From Porodaedalea pini (lineage: Eukaryota; Basidiomycota; Agaricomycetes; Hymenochaetales; Hymenochaetaceae): DNA of 31,926 nt. The stretch spans positions 1 through 31,926 of the forward strand of contig NBAY01000162.1 of NCBI GenBank assembly GCA_002794775.1, given 5' to 3'. The notes under the pieces are model-generated. The model saw only the letters and a program-made list of their open reading frames with translations. It did no database searches and was not told where the DNA came from. Made by a program: the position numbers and the translations under genes. Positions 19,723-29,834 of this stretch are shown here, piece after piece. Positions within the stretch are counted from its first letter, which is position 1, and each line of letters starts with the position of its first letter.

Positions 19723-20193
19723 TCACTCTTGTATTTTGGGTGTGCAGAACGTGTAGGCCATGTATATCAGAGTTGGGTCTGTGGGTGTGAGCTTGTCAAA
19801 TGTGAACAGTAACTCCACCATGAACTTGGCAAATGAGGTTGTTGCCGGGTCATATACAACTATCTGTGAGACACCTGTTGGGTGAGGGATGGCTAGTGCG
19901 AGTTCACTAGGAGTTGGGTTGGGCATACAGCACACCATTCCCTTGAGGACAATCGCATGCAGAGGGGTAATGTTGGTACTTTCCATTGTATGCAGGGTCG
20001 GATGTTGTCTCTTTTGCTTTTTTTTTTTGTTGCTTTCAGTAATGGCATGTCTTTTTAAGGACAGTTGCATCATCTGAGTCATTTGTGTGTCTGTATCAGG
20101 AGGACCTCTCTGTATGTTTTGGGTGAATTGTTTGCATGCTTCAATTGGGTCCTTCAGTGGGTGATTTGTGACAGCGATAGTGTCATTTCTCAT
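19723..20193 (-). CDS. Unidentified minus-strand coding block 1
   Basis: This 156-codon open frame is preceded in frame by further open sequence (NTKQWTKRHKNLLIDQLLT) up to a stop near 20330. It has a basic lysine-rich patch (SNKKKKQKRQ) and an ordered region (SQIVVYDPATTSFAKFMVEL...LTPTDPTLIYMAYTFCTPK). It ends 88 nt before block 2, with the TGA lying in a possible GTGACT donor. The base composition is CpG-poor like its surroundings. I do not recognise it. The codon pattern and the low-complexity N-terminus resemble a Gag or an orphan gene of a decayed element. Confidence 0.35.
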   Translation of the reverse strand: MRNDTIAVTNHPLKDPIEACKQFTQNIQRGPPDTDTQMTQMMQLSLKRHAITESNKKKKQKRQHPTLHTMESTNITPLHAIVLKGMVCCMPNPTPSELALAIPHPTGVSQIVVYDPATTSFAKFMVELLFTFDKLTPTDPTLIYMAYTFCTPKIQE

Positions 20194-20733
20194 GGTCAGC
20201 AGCTGGTCAATCAGCAGATTTTTGTGTCTTTTAGTCCATTGTTTTGTATTTTGTGTGTTTGGTACCGGTCCATGTCCCTGTATTGCCGGTTGTGATTTTT
20301 GTTTAGTGGTCCTGGCTCGGTGTAGTTATTTTCTTTGGTGTTTGCTTTTTGTTGAGTATCTGTGTGTTGTGTGCCTTGTGATTCCTTTTTGGTAGGAGTG
20401 GGTTCATTGTTGTTGTTGAATGCTGGTGTTCAGTGTGTGCCTGGGTTCATTGTAAATGATCAGTGGGTTCATGCTGTATTTGGTGTGGTTTGGATCCACA
20501 TGTGATTGGCTTTTGAGGTGTGTGATCATCAAGAACCGTTTTGGGCACTTTGGTGATCTTGAAATGACTGGGTTGCACATTGTGCTTCTTGAGTGTGATC
20601 ATGGCACTTGTTCCAGTCCAGTAGCGTGGGGGTATGATTTCTGTTGGTAGAGATCATCACAAATTTTTGGAACATGTTGTCCTCTGCTTTTTACTACCAC
20701 CTCCTCTGTCTTGCCTTACCTTTTTGATGGACA

Positions 20734-21117
20734 ATGCTACAACTCCCAAAACCATCCTGTGCACCTCCACATCTCCCAGAGATGGGGGAGGGGGGGGGTT
20801 CTTCAACACCACCACAGGGGAAGCTGGGTACCAGCAATCACGCACCAGCAATACTAGGGGTTTTGCAGGAGGCTGGCGATGGCAACTGCAATGTGGGAGG
20901 TCCACTTGTCAGTGCAGATCTCCCATGTCCCTTGTTGTTGCCATCACCTTCATTGGGTGGAGAGGCAGATGGCAAGGGAGAACTTGCTGGGAAAGTCAGT
21001 GTCCCTCCTGCCGAGTCTCATCCTGCATGATCCCTTCTTGTCACATATGGAAGACTTCAACTCAGCTCTTGACAATCTTGAGAATTTGAGTGAAGAGGCT
21101 CACAAGGAGGCAATGAC
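20734..21117 (+). CDS. Unidentified, probably broken plus-strand coding region with intron
   Basis: Two overlapping frames (a start at 20734 reading MLQLPKPSCAPPHLPEMGEG and a frame at 20879) seem to share one protein. The second frame reads HMEDFNSALDNLENLSEEAH and then KEAMT up to a plausible GTATGT donor at 21118. The acceptor TTTTTCTAG ends at 21191, and the next exon leads into the duplicated 94-bp segment (LLVRRNQMIEFKGD). A G-run near 20788 invites frameshifts. The composition (Pro/Gly-rich N-terminus, acidic helix) suits a Gag-like protein, but nothing decisive is visible. Confidence 0.3.
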
Positions 21118-21206
21118 GTATGTGTGGGCTACCTGGGTGTGTCATCTGTTTCTTTTGTTTTCTTGTTTTTTGTTTCTGACACTTTTTCTAGTGCTCCCTT
21201 TCTACC

Positions 21207-21300
21207 ATTGATTTCACTGAGTTCTGGTTGTTAGTTAGAAGGAATCAGATGATTGAATTCAAGGGAGATGTGTCTGGTGGGTTGATACCCTCATTCCAGT
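21207..21300 (+). repeat. Duplicated 94-bp segment, CpG-decayed copy
   Basis: Matches 21758-21851. The encoded residues correspond (LLVRRNQMIEFKGD here, LLVNRNQMIEFEGD there). At least four CpGs of the other copy are TG or CA here. Confidence 0.7.
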
Positions 21301-21757
21301 GTATGGAGGGCACCCTCACTAGTGCACCCCCTCGGATGAACACATGCTCCAAGTATCCAGTATGATATATCTATGCGCCTGCACTCCCCTCCCGGAAGCG
21401 GCATCCATTACTCACTCATCTCTTCCCATTATCCACCCCCGATCTGGCATCCAGGAAAACACACTCTGAAGGGACGAGCGCCAAAGCATCTCCTGAGCAA
21501 ACATCTGAGACGACTCGGGACCCCCAAATGCGGGCACCGGTACCCACTGCCCCAAATGTGGGGAACAAGGGTCGGGACACAAATCCATGACTACAAGGCC
21601 GGCACATTGTCTCAGGGGCCGAGTGTCCAGGCAATTAAAGCACGTCATAAGAGGCCAAGGGACTGGGCAGATGGATACGCGATCTCGCTAGGAAGTATCT
21701 GCTCCCCCAACTCAGACGCGGGGTGACAAGACCATATCTCGGCAGGACCGAGCATGT

Positions 21758-21851
21758 TGATGATACTGAGTTCCGGTTGTTAGTGAATAGGAATCAGATG
21801 ATTGAGTTCGAGGGAGACATGTCTAGTGGGTCAATACCCTCGTTCCGGTTG
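21758..21851 (+). repeat. Duplicated 94-bp segment, CpG-retaining copy
   Basis: Direct repeat of 21207-21300, 551 bp downstream. It lies inside an open frame (21723-21956) reading NRNQMIEFEGDMSSGSIPSF and a serine-rich tail. It is probably part of a degraded element-encoded protein of unknown family. Confidence 0.7.
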
Positions 21852-22451
21852 AGCTCCGTGGGTTCCAGATCGCAGGATTTGGGTTGCGTGAGTTCCGGTG
21901 TGTCAGGGGCAACGGAATCAGCGAAGCGTACTAGTAGGGAAGTGTTTGAAGCGTAGTGCCGGCGGAGCGCTCGAGATGTGTGGGGGATTGTCGGTGGCTG
22001 TGTTGGAAGACACGGAGACGTGCTAATACTAACGTGACTTCTCGGAGCGGGATTGTCCTCGGGATGGACGGCTGGTCCCTGTGCTCAACAGATGTCATCT
22101 GGAGTACCAGAGAGCGGGGCGAGATACGGGACTTAATTCAGAAGATAAGAGACGAGAGGGAATTGAAGTCAAGATAATGAGAATGAAGCGAAATGAGGTA
22201 AGGACAGAACAGACGGAACGAGCGCAACGGGCGCAACGCGAATAAAACGAAGTTGAGGTGAGCGATTCAAGTCACTGAGGCACCGAGGCATACCTAGAGA
22301 CAGTCCTGAGAGATAGCACACAAAGTTAGGCGTCAAAACTCGGGGGTGGAATTGCTGTTCTATCTACAACATTCAGCGCTCTATAAATACTAAACAAGTG
22401 TCCTGCGTAAACATGAAAGGTGAAATAAAATAAGACGAGTCCTCTATTGTC

Positions 22452-22823
22452 CTACCACTGAGCCTCCTGAGTGTTCCTTTGAGCGGCTCCACAATCCGAA
22501 CTACTGAAAGGTGGGGACGGCGCGTGTTGACTTGGCATAGCGTCGGTGAGCTTCAGGATCCTTTGTATGGAGCCGGAATGACCAATGCCGGGCTGCCGCA
22601 TGTTTGTTAGACAAAGGCAAATGAACGAACCTTTGGCAGGGTCGAGTGGACACGCGCACAGATAAGTGCACTGGGGTCGGTCTGAGTAGCTGATGCATGC
22701 GATCTGGTCGTTGCATGCGTTCTGTGTTTGGGTAATCACTGCCGATCCGGGTGTACTGCTTCGCTCGATTGCCGAGTCGAGGCTCTTCGACTTCGTGACG
22801 TACATCGCGTGCGTTCCGCTCAT
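22452..22823 (-). CDS. Unidentified cysteine-containing 123-residue open frame
   Basis: The frame begins MSGTHAMYVTKSKSLDSAIE and holds a cysteine cluster (ACNDQIACISY...QCTYLCACPLDPAKGSFICLC). The sequence around it keeps many CpGs, unlike most of the window. No signal peptide is obvious at this start; an upstream exon is possible because the reading is open to VGHGMSGT. An opposing plus-strand frame (22693-22905) overlaps it, so coding status is uncertain. Confidence 0.25.
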   Translation of the reverse strand: MSGTHAMYVTKSKSLDSAIERSSTPGSAVITQTQNACNDQIACISYSDRPQCTYLCACPLDPAKGSFICLCLTNMRQPGIGHSGSIQRILKLTDAMPSQHAPSPPFSSSDCGAAQRNTQEAQW

Positions 22824-23553
22824 TCCGTGCCCAACGAACCGGTTGGTGTTACAGCATGGTTCGGGATCGGTAGATTATGACTTGGTAGCCCCAATATGTA
22901 TTTAGGAAGATGCCCATAGATGAAGAATAGCAGTTGCCCTTTGGACTAGATTTCTTCAGTGTGGCCATGCTGAGTCTGAACCAGCAAACCCGGATCGCTC
23001 CCGAACTATACTCAGAAAAACTGACAACCCGCTTCTGACTAGTTTCCCTCACCATCTCCATGCCCAGATACCACTCGGACAGGGTGTGTCACTCTTGGTC
23101 AACCACCAGTCCAATGCAAAGACATTCAGAGCATTCCTCTTCGTACTCAGTGTGCCTCTGGGCCACTTCTGTGTATCGGAGTTGGTCTGTCTGTTGCCCC
23201 TCTTGCTTGAAAGAGACACTTGCACCTTGCCCGAGGCGATTGGGGTTCTGCCTGCGGCATACTTCACTCGCAGTGTGCATAGCTGCACATTATCTGGAGC
23301 CCACCACGAGGGGGGTTTAGTGTCTCACAGACACCATTTCCGGTATCAGTAAAAGCACATTCTATGCAGATGTTTCTCTGATTAATAGATACAGATTATA
23401 CATGCAAGACATGATTCAGTTGTGATCTCAGATTGGTTTTCATACATGTTAAGATTCACTACTTAGTGTCCTTATAGACACTTACTATAAAATACTATTG
23501 CAGTTATATATGCCTATTGATACTATATAACTATATGCTATATAGCTTTATGT

Positions 23554-23715
23554 GACTATCAGAGGCTATCAGCTATATGAAACTATATATACTATATAGT
23601 AATCTATCACTATGTGCTATGCAACTTTACATGACTATGAGAGGCTATGAGCTATATAAGACTATATGCACTATACAATACTCTATCACTATGTACTATG
23701 CAACTTTACATAACT
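23554..23715. repeat. 79-bp AT-rich tandem repeat, about two copies
   Basis: GACTATCAGAGGCTATCAGC at 23554 recurs as GACTATGAGAGGCTATGAGC at 23633, with GCAACTTTACAT joining the units. A third unit starts at about 23712 and decays. The whole stretch 23400-23765 is built from ACTATA/CTATAT words. Confidence 0.75.
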
Positions 23716-23765
23716 ATGGCATGCTATATCCTACTATATGACTATATACTACTATAGCTAACTAT

Positions 23766-25391
23766 GGGTTTTTGCTGTTTTCCTGATGTGCTGCTTTTGG
23801 CACACCTTCCTAACTCTCTTTTGACCACCATGACCTCTCTGCTGGCTGCACGCTGTGGAGATCCTGATGCCGCTGGCCTCAGAATTGGCTCTATTAGGCT
23901 TGACTCAACTCAGGACAGTCTTACAAGTATCCCCAATGCATTTCAGGACAGTTTCAGTGTTTGGCTGGATTAACTTGATGCATACAGCTTAGCTCTGCAC
24001 TGGTGAGCCACCAAAGTCCATTTGGGTCACATCTGGTATTGTTCTGAGCCTCCTGAAGCTTAATTGCTCATGTTCTCGAGTTCCAGCTCCGAGTCCTGGT
24101 TGTTTTGTTTTGTTTGGCTTGAGCCTCCAGTCTGTCTCTGTGTCCTTTATATGCTGCTCAGAGGCTCAAGCCTCTGTTGGTTATTTAAACACTCATGTAA
24201 ATGTCTCAAAAATAAAAGTTTAGTTCCCTGAGTCAGTCCTAGTCTTTAGTTCTCATCTCCATTGCTATTCAGTGTCATCCCATCTGTTCTGTCTCGAGTC
24301 CCATTTTCGGTCAAATCTTGCTTTCACTATATCACCCTCATTTCTAAACCAATTCTTGAGCTCTCTTCAAATTCTTAATCTAGTCAACAATCGCTTTCGA
24401 TCACTGTTTTGTTTTGCACGATTCCGAGCCCACATCATAGAGCTACTAAACTAGCTTTTCAGTTCCAGGAGTTCCATGCATTCTGCCAGCCACAACAAGT
24501 GCAACTGCCATATCTCCGTCAATTCTGCATCGCGTCTCGAGATCTTTTCACATTCAGAATTGTCTTGATGAATCTTTTTGATTTCTGTCTTTGCTGGCAA
24601 GTTCTGAGCCCAGGTTGTCAAGATCATAGTTGCTCTTTGTACTCTGACTGCATTTAGGCACATTTTGCCAGTCACCTGTTGTACTCACATCCCTGAGTCG
24701 AGACCTAGCCCCGAGTATTCCTCTACACTTCCCTACACTTCCTGACACTATCCCCTCAATCATACACACTAGAGTGAACCCCCAGTGGCCAAACTCATCC
24801 AGGTTTGAGTCCCCCTGTAGACCCCATCACAAAAATCTGCCGTGTCTCACAATCACATATATTCGATTATAAGATACAAAATACATATAACATATATAAG
24901 ACTTGGGACCATGCTTATAAGAGAATACAATCTAAAAGTCCGCCTCATAATACACCTCAAGTTTTACAGATTACCATAAGAATTATGCCGGATTACAATG
25001 CAGCATATCTCTTGTAGCGAACTAGAATATGGCATACTAATTATGTGAAACAGTAAGACACAGCAAGACTTACAATGGATTGGAAGGCCATGAAATTCTT
25101 GTTGAGAAATATGAGTACATAGAATCTAAAATCCAGTATTGCCAGGCGGCAGGAGTGTTGTCACACTTGCAAATATGAAGAATACTTAGGAGGCTTAATA
25201 ATTAATCATAACGGTGAGTGAGACTTGTCAAACACACAATAGTTGTGTTTCTCTCACATGCTCTTGTCACAGATGATAACCAGTTATCAGCAGAATGAAT
25301 TAATAGATACATAAAACAAATCTGAATAAATAGACATTAAGAGCAAAAGCACGCATGTCATCATATAGGTATTAATGTAACCAGTGGAGGC
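23766..25391. other. No recognised gene
   Basis: Short open frames only. The part at 24000-24800 has the pyrimidine-rich, TGAG-punctuated look of LTR or leader sequence (AATAAA near 24210, CTCGAGTCCC near 24293), but no repeat partner exists in the window. The part at 24830-25390 is AT-rich and featureless. Confidence 0.4.
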
Positions 25392-25699
25392 TCAATCAAA
25401 GTCAATGTCTGCATCATCACAATCACAATAAAATTCCTCTATATCAGCTAAGGAACCCTGATCATGAGGATCAGCCGCCGCTGCCGACCTTGGGAAGACA
25501 GTACTGCAAGAGAATTAGCCAAAAAGGTCACAATCATTCAGATTAACAATGTACCGATTCCACCATCTCAGTAGCTCAGTCGTATACCTCTTCACAGATG
25601 GGATGTTTGAGCTGAACATCTTAAGGATGCTGTCATACATCTGAAGTATTTCTGGGCTACTCGAGGGGTCAAAAATACCCTTTGAGCTCAATGCAAAGA
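25392..25699 (-). pseudogene. DUF6698-like gene, 3' end, cut by a gypsy LTR
   Basis: The minus strand reads FALSSKGIFDPSSSPEILQM, then a helix ending TELLRWWNR. A 51-bp intron follows (GTACAT donor at 25554, TTGCAG acceptor at 25504). The final exon reads TVFPRSAAAADPHDQGSLAD, then an acidic end ...DCDDADIDFD and a stop at 25392-25394. The ALSS...LLRWWN pattern close to the C-terminus, followed by an acidic tail, resembles an agaricomycete-restricted family I recall as DUF6698 (function unknown). The coding sequence stops exactly at 25699, where the LTR starts TGTAAGCC. The apparent Met upstream of it lies in the LTR and is spurious. The 5' part of the gene is not seen right of the element. 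Confidence 0.5.
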
Positions 25700-26321
25700 T
25701 GTAAGCCCGCCAGAGTGTTCTTACCACGTCCGACATGACACCGACTGTCGGGACATTGTGTCATGACTCCGAGTACCGAGTCCTCCCCAGGACCATGCCA
25801 AGTCAGAGCCTGAGTGCCGAGTCTCAGGATCGTACCGAGTCTGAGCACAAGTGCTGAGTCTTGCAAATGTACCAAGTCTGAGCCTGAAGACCGAGTCTGA
25901 GCCCAAGACTCGGTGGCAGCATAGCCTCCGGACCTTCGGAGCATGGCACGTTACATTCTATTCATATCCATTTCATATTCCCTTCACTCCCCAACCCATC
26001 CGAAGCTAATGCGAGCTCGTCCGAGGCTTATATGCACTCGCACCGAGTCAAGCGATCCTTCGGCATGCAAATGCTGATTTACGTATTCCGAGAGTAATTC
26101 TCAACGGATTCCTTTCGGACTGGTACTGTATAGTTCATATTATATAATCCTTTCTATTTGAACCCTTTCCGACGCCTTTGTTGCCTCAGTCTATCTGACA
26201 GCAACAAAGGTGAGTAGACAAATGTCATGTATGTATTTTCAGTCTATCTGACAGCAACAAAGATTGTTTTGTCCCATCTGTCTTGTGGGCTCAAGTGTCG
26301 GCACTACCTAGGTGCCTTCCA
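25700..26321 (+). repeat. 5' LTR (622 bp)
   Basis: The ends TGTAAGCC and GCCTTCCA are defined by comparison with the solo LTR and its target duplication. The central part carries diverged units around ACCGAGTCTGAGC. Near the 3' end TCTATCTGACAGCAACAAAG occurs twice, separated by an intron-like stretch. Confidence 0.88.
26210..26242 (+). other. 33-nt GT-AG intron-like segment inside the LTR
   Basis: GTGAGT...TTTTCAG lies between two exact 23-bp direct repeats (26187-26209 and 26240-26262, overlapping the AG by three bases). The solo LTR has the same structure and length on the minus strand (15946-15978), with GTGAGT and TTCTAG ends. Confidence 0.45.
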
Positions 26322-26429
26322 CTTTTTTTTTGACGTTTGCAAAGCGTATCTTTGCCCCTGCGCGTTCCCGCACCCCACATCGCAATCCGACGAGTTTCCG
26401 GCCTTGTGTGCACTCACAGGCCTTGCTAG

Positions 26430-28319
26430 ATGTTCCCGACCACTGTCCAGACATTCCGATCAAGTCAGATTGACTTCGATCCCAAAATAGCACCAGTCAC
26501 CCAACTTCGAGTTCCTGCACAACAGGCCTTCTCGGCTATCCTGAGCAAAGTCCCTCCAGTGCTGGATCAGTTTATTTTTGGTACCCCATCACTTCCACCC
26601 AACTCTGGATCGGAAGATTCTGTATCCGACCTCGAAATGACTCCGAACACATCAGAGTCGGAACCTGACCACCCACAAACTTGGAAGATGGCACCACCGA
26701 CTTCGCAGCCTGCAACCATTGAATGGGCCGGACCGACAAAGATCCCACTCCTGACAGCTGGAGACCCAGAGCCTCGGACACTGACCGAGTGGTTCGGACA
26801 GGTCCGGGCATATCAGGCCACAAAGGCATTGAGGGATGATCAGGTGGTGGTGGCAGTCATCAGGGGTATCATGGACCCCCGCTTCTCGGAATGGATCATG
26901 TCGGACTACGCCCGGGTGAGTGCACTCACACTCGGGGAGTTCAGGGCCAAGTTTATGCAGGAGGCACTTCCGGTGGACTGGGTGGCATTGGAGAGGCAGA
27001 GGCTCCTCGCATCTCAACAAGGTGCCCAAACCTTCTGGGACTGGCAGCGTGAGGTGATAACACAAAACTCGGTCCTCCCGATCGGTACACGGATGTCAGA
27101 GGACTGGCTTCAGGAGTTTCTGGAGGCCAATATGCATCCGGACCTACAGGAAATGCTCCGAGTCCAACCCCCGACCTTGACTGAACCTCATGCAGTCCTC
27201 CAGGCCAAGTATCAGGCCAAGGAATGGCAGATCCAAGTGGCAAATCTTGTGGGAGCAGCTGCGGCCCAGGCAGCCACATCTTCTGGACAGTGGACCAACA
27301 TTGTCGCTCCAACAGCCCTGCCGACTGAAGCACAGGTAACCCGACTCCGAATGAGGGAGTGGCTCGGACATGTGAAGACACTGGAGGAACACCGTGTCTG
27401 GACTGAGGACTGCCTCCGACTTGCCAGTGAAGCGGCTGTCCGATCAGACAGAGTCAGGCGTCGGGCTGACCGTGAATGGGAGCCCGCACCAAACACCTGG
27501 AAGTCCGGACACTCGGCAGGTGGTGCAGGTCCCACCCCCAGATGCTCCAAGACCGGGGCTGACTCAAAGTACACTCCTCAGCTCACAAACAAAGAGCAGA
27601 ACCTACTTCAGCAGCATATTGGGTGTTACAAGTGTTGTCGCTTCCAAGCAGGCCATACAGTGAACACCTGCCTGAATGGTTTGGTGTTGAGCAAGGACTA
27701 CCAGCCCTTGACCGAGAGCATGGCCAAGGCAGTGGTGCCGAGTCTTTCTGGAGTGGCAACTGAGGCAACACGTGTAAAGGCTGAACCGGTAGCTGCGTTT
27801 GGGCAGGAGCAACATGTCGACTCTGAGGGTGAGACATCAGACTCGGAGCCAGACCAGTATGTGCCCTTTAACCAGCCCCACCTGTGTCCTGAGTGCCTTG
27901 TGTCAGCCTGGGACCGGACTTCCCCAATCCTCATCCGACCACTCATTGACTCAGGCTGCATTACAGTGCTGATTAGCCCCGAGTTTGCAGACAGACTCGG
28001 GCTACGACGCTGGCGTCTCCCTAACCCGGAGTCTGCTACACTGGCCCTGAACCAAAAGGGTGCAGCACCGATAGAGTTGACGGAGTGGGTCCGAGTCAGG
28101 GTGATGTCGAAGGATTGGGGTTGGGAGTCAAAATCTGTCTGCGCCAAAGTTGCGCCAAACCTATGTACTGAGTTGATACTCGGAATGACATTCCTTGTTG
28201 CCAATCACCTTGTGCATGATGTAGCTGCCCGAACCCTCATTGCAAAGAAGTCTGGAGTGGATCTCATGCATCCGAAGTACCTGCCGAGACCCGAGAAGAA
28301 ACCAAAAACATCAGGGTGA
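26430..28319 (+). pseudogene. Gag-protease part of gypsy Gag-Pol
   Basis: A 629-codon open stretch. An acidic/Ser-Pro N-terminus (residues 1-100) is followed by the Gag core (LTEWFGQVRAYQATKALRDD at about 117-136; FRAKFMQEALP). A zinc knuckle C-x2-C-x6-H-x4-C follows at about 399-414 (CYKCCRFQAGHTVNTC). The aspartic protease is marked by PLIDSGCITVLIS, with the catalytic Asp at about residue 507 and the flap-side ELILGMTFL near 589. Gag packages the RNA and the protease releases the enzymes. The TGA at 28317 ends the open stretch, but the same frame resumes as Pol, so this was once part of a single polyprotein. The first ATG after the LTR was taken as start. Confidence 0.85.
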
Positions 28320-29834
28320 CCAAAGTCAGACCGAACGCGTGCAACTTGGAATCTTGGAAAGACCCTTTGGACGGCGTCCAGCAAGCTTCCAGCAGCTGGC
28401 CTGGTGTACCATCCCCTTCCAATATACCATGTTCCCACTCCGAAGAATGGAAACCAGACCGGAAGGGCACTGGAAGTTAAGGCAGCATCGGTAATGCAAG
28501 CAATCTGAGACCGAATCATGATATTGGCGTTCAGTGACAAGCTGGCCGAGCTGGATGCCCAGGCAAAGCAGAAGTATGCTGACCAATTCCCGGAAGAGCT
28601 GCCGCATCTCCGAGACCTCCCTGACAATGTCTTTCATTGCTAAAAGCTCAAGGATGCCGATAAGACATTGTCTGGCCAAACGTATGCAACTCCGAAGAAA
28701 TATTGGGAGGCCTGGAGAGTGCTAATTCAACAGCATGAGGAGGCAGGTCGGATCCGATGCTCAGACAGTCCCTACACATCCCCAGCATTTCTTATTCCCA
28801 AGTCCGACCCAACTGTGCTGCCCTGGTGGGTGAATGACTTCCGGGAGTTAAACGAAAACATGGTCCACGATCGGATGCCTCTCCCAAGGGTGGAGGAGAT
28901 CTTGAATGACTGTGCCCGAGGGAAGGTGTTTGGGAAGATCGATATGACCAACTCGTTCTTCCAGACGCGCATGCATCCAGATGACGTACCGTATACCGTG
29001 GTCAACACCCCTTTCGGACTGTATGAGTGGTTAGTGATGCCCATGGGGGCCTACAATGCTCCGGCAACACACCAGCACTGAATGTACATGGCCCTGCAAC
29101 CTCTCATAGGAAAGATCTGCCATGTATACCTAGACAACATTATCATCTGGTCAGAGTTGGTGGAGGAGCACACTTGGAACGTGCACCTGGTAATGCTGGT
29201 GCTCCGAGTGGCCGGACTATTCTGCTCCCCAAAGAAGACTACTCTGTACTGCTCCGAGGTTACCTTCCTCGGACATGTTATCTCGGAGCGGGGCATTGAG
29301 GCCGATCCTTCAAAAGTAGCCCAGATTCTAGCCTGGCCAACACCACGCCAAACAAAGGATGTCCAAGCATTCTTAGGCTTGGTCTGGTACATTGCCCAGT
29401 TCCTTCCGAAGCTGGCTGAGTATACCTCGGTACTGACACCACTCACCAAGAAGGAATACAACTGACACTTTCCGGAGTGGACTGCGGAGCATCAGAACAC
29501 ATTCGACGTGATCAAGGAGATTGTGACCAGTCGGGAATGTCTAATGACAGTGGACCATGACTCGGGGGAGACAATCTTTGTGACCATGGATGCATCAGAA
29601 TGTCAGACAGGGGCGGTGTTGAGTGTCGGGGAGTCATGGAAGACAGCACGACCAGTTGCATTTGAGTCGGCACAGTATAACACAGCCAAGAAAAACTATC
29701 CGGTGCATGAGAAGGAGCTGCTGGCAATTTTTCGGGCACTAAAGAAGTGGCGGGTGTACCTTCTCGGAGTGCCAATCAAGGTGATCACGGACCACCAAAC
29801 CTTGACCTACTTCAAGCAGCTGAAGGACCTCTGC
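28320..29834 (+). pseudogene. Reverse transcriptase-RNase H part of gypsy Gag-Pol
   Basis: The linker and RT continue in the Gag frame. Visible RT blocks are PAFLIPKSDPTVLPWWVNDF (28780-28840), GKIDMTNSFFQTRMHPDDV, PFGLYEWLVMPMGAYNAPAT and the active-site block VYLDNIIIWS (29124-29153). The family has two aspartates at that site; here the second is Asn (codon AAC at 29136-29138), so catalysis should be lost. RNase H follows: FVTMDASECQTGAVLS, NYPVHEKELLAIFRALKKW, VITDHQTLTYF. Stops at 28506, 28641, 29079 and 29463 and a 1-nt deletion at about 29834 break the frame. The TGAs at 29463 and 29079 sit where Trp and Arg codons are usual. It is clearly inactive. Confidence 0.88.

Larger units (their letters stand above)
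21365..23340. other. CpG-richer island among CpG-poor repeats
   Basis: From about 21365 CpG dinucleotides become common again, and they drop away after about 23340, where AT-rich repeat DNA starts. The island includes a CPKCGEQGSGHK-like zinc-knuckle remnant (about 21545-21580, antisense-free plus frame), the serine-rich frame at 21723-21956 and the cysteine-rich minus-strand frame. It may be a younger insertion. I could not find its ends. Confidence 0.4.

Noticed and set aside
25515..25736. A 73-residue minus-strand protein beginning in the LTR
   Set aside because: The first residues are LTR sequence; only the part left of 25700 belongs to the interrupted gene, and its end is an intron, not a stop.
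26322..26429. tRNA primer-binding site after the 5' LTR
   Set aside because: The sequence begins with a T-run and no TGG-type tRNA 3'-end complement is visible. Self-priming cannot be judged by eye.
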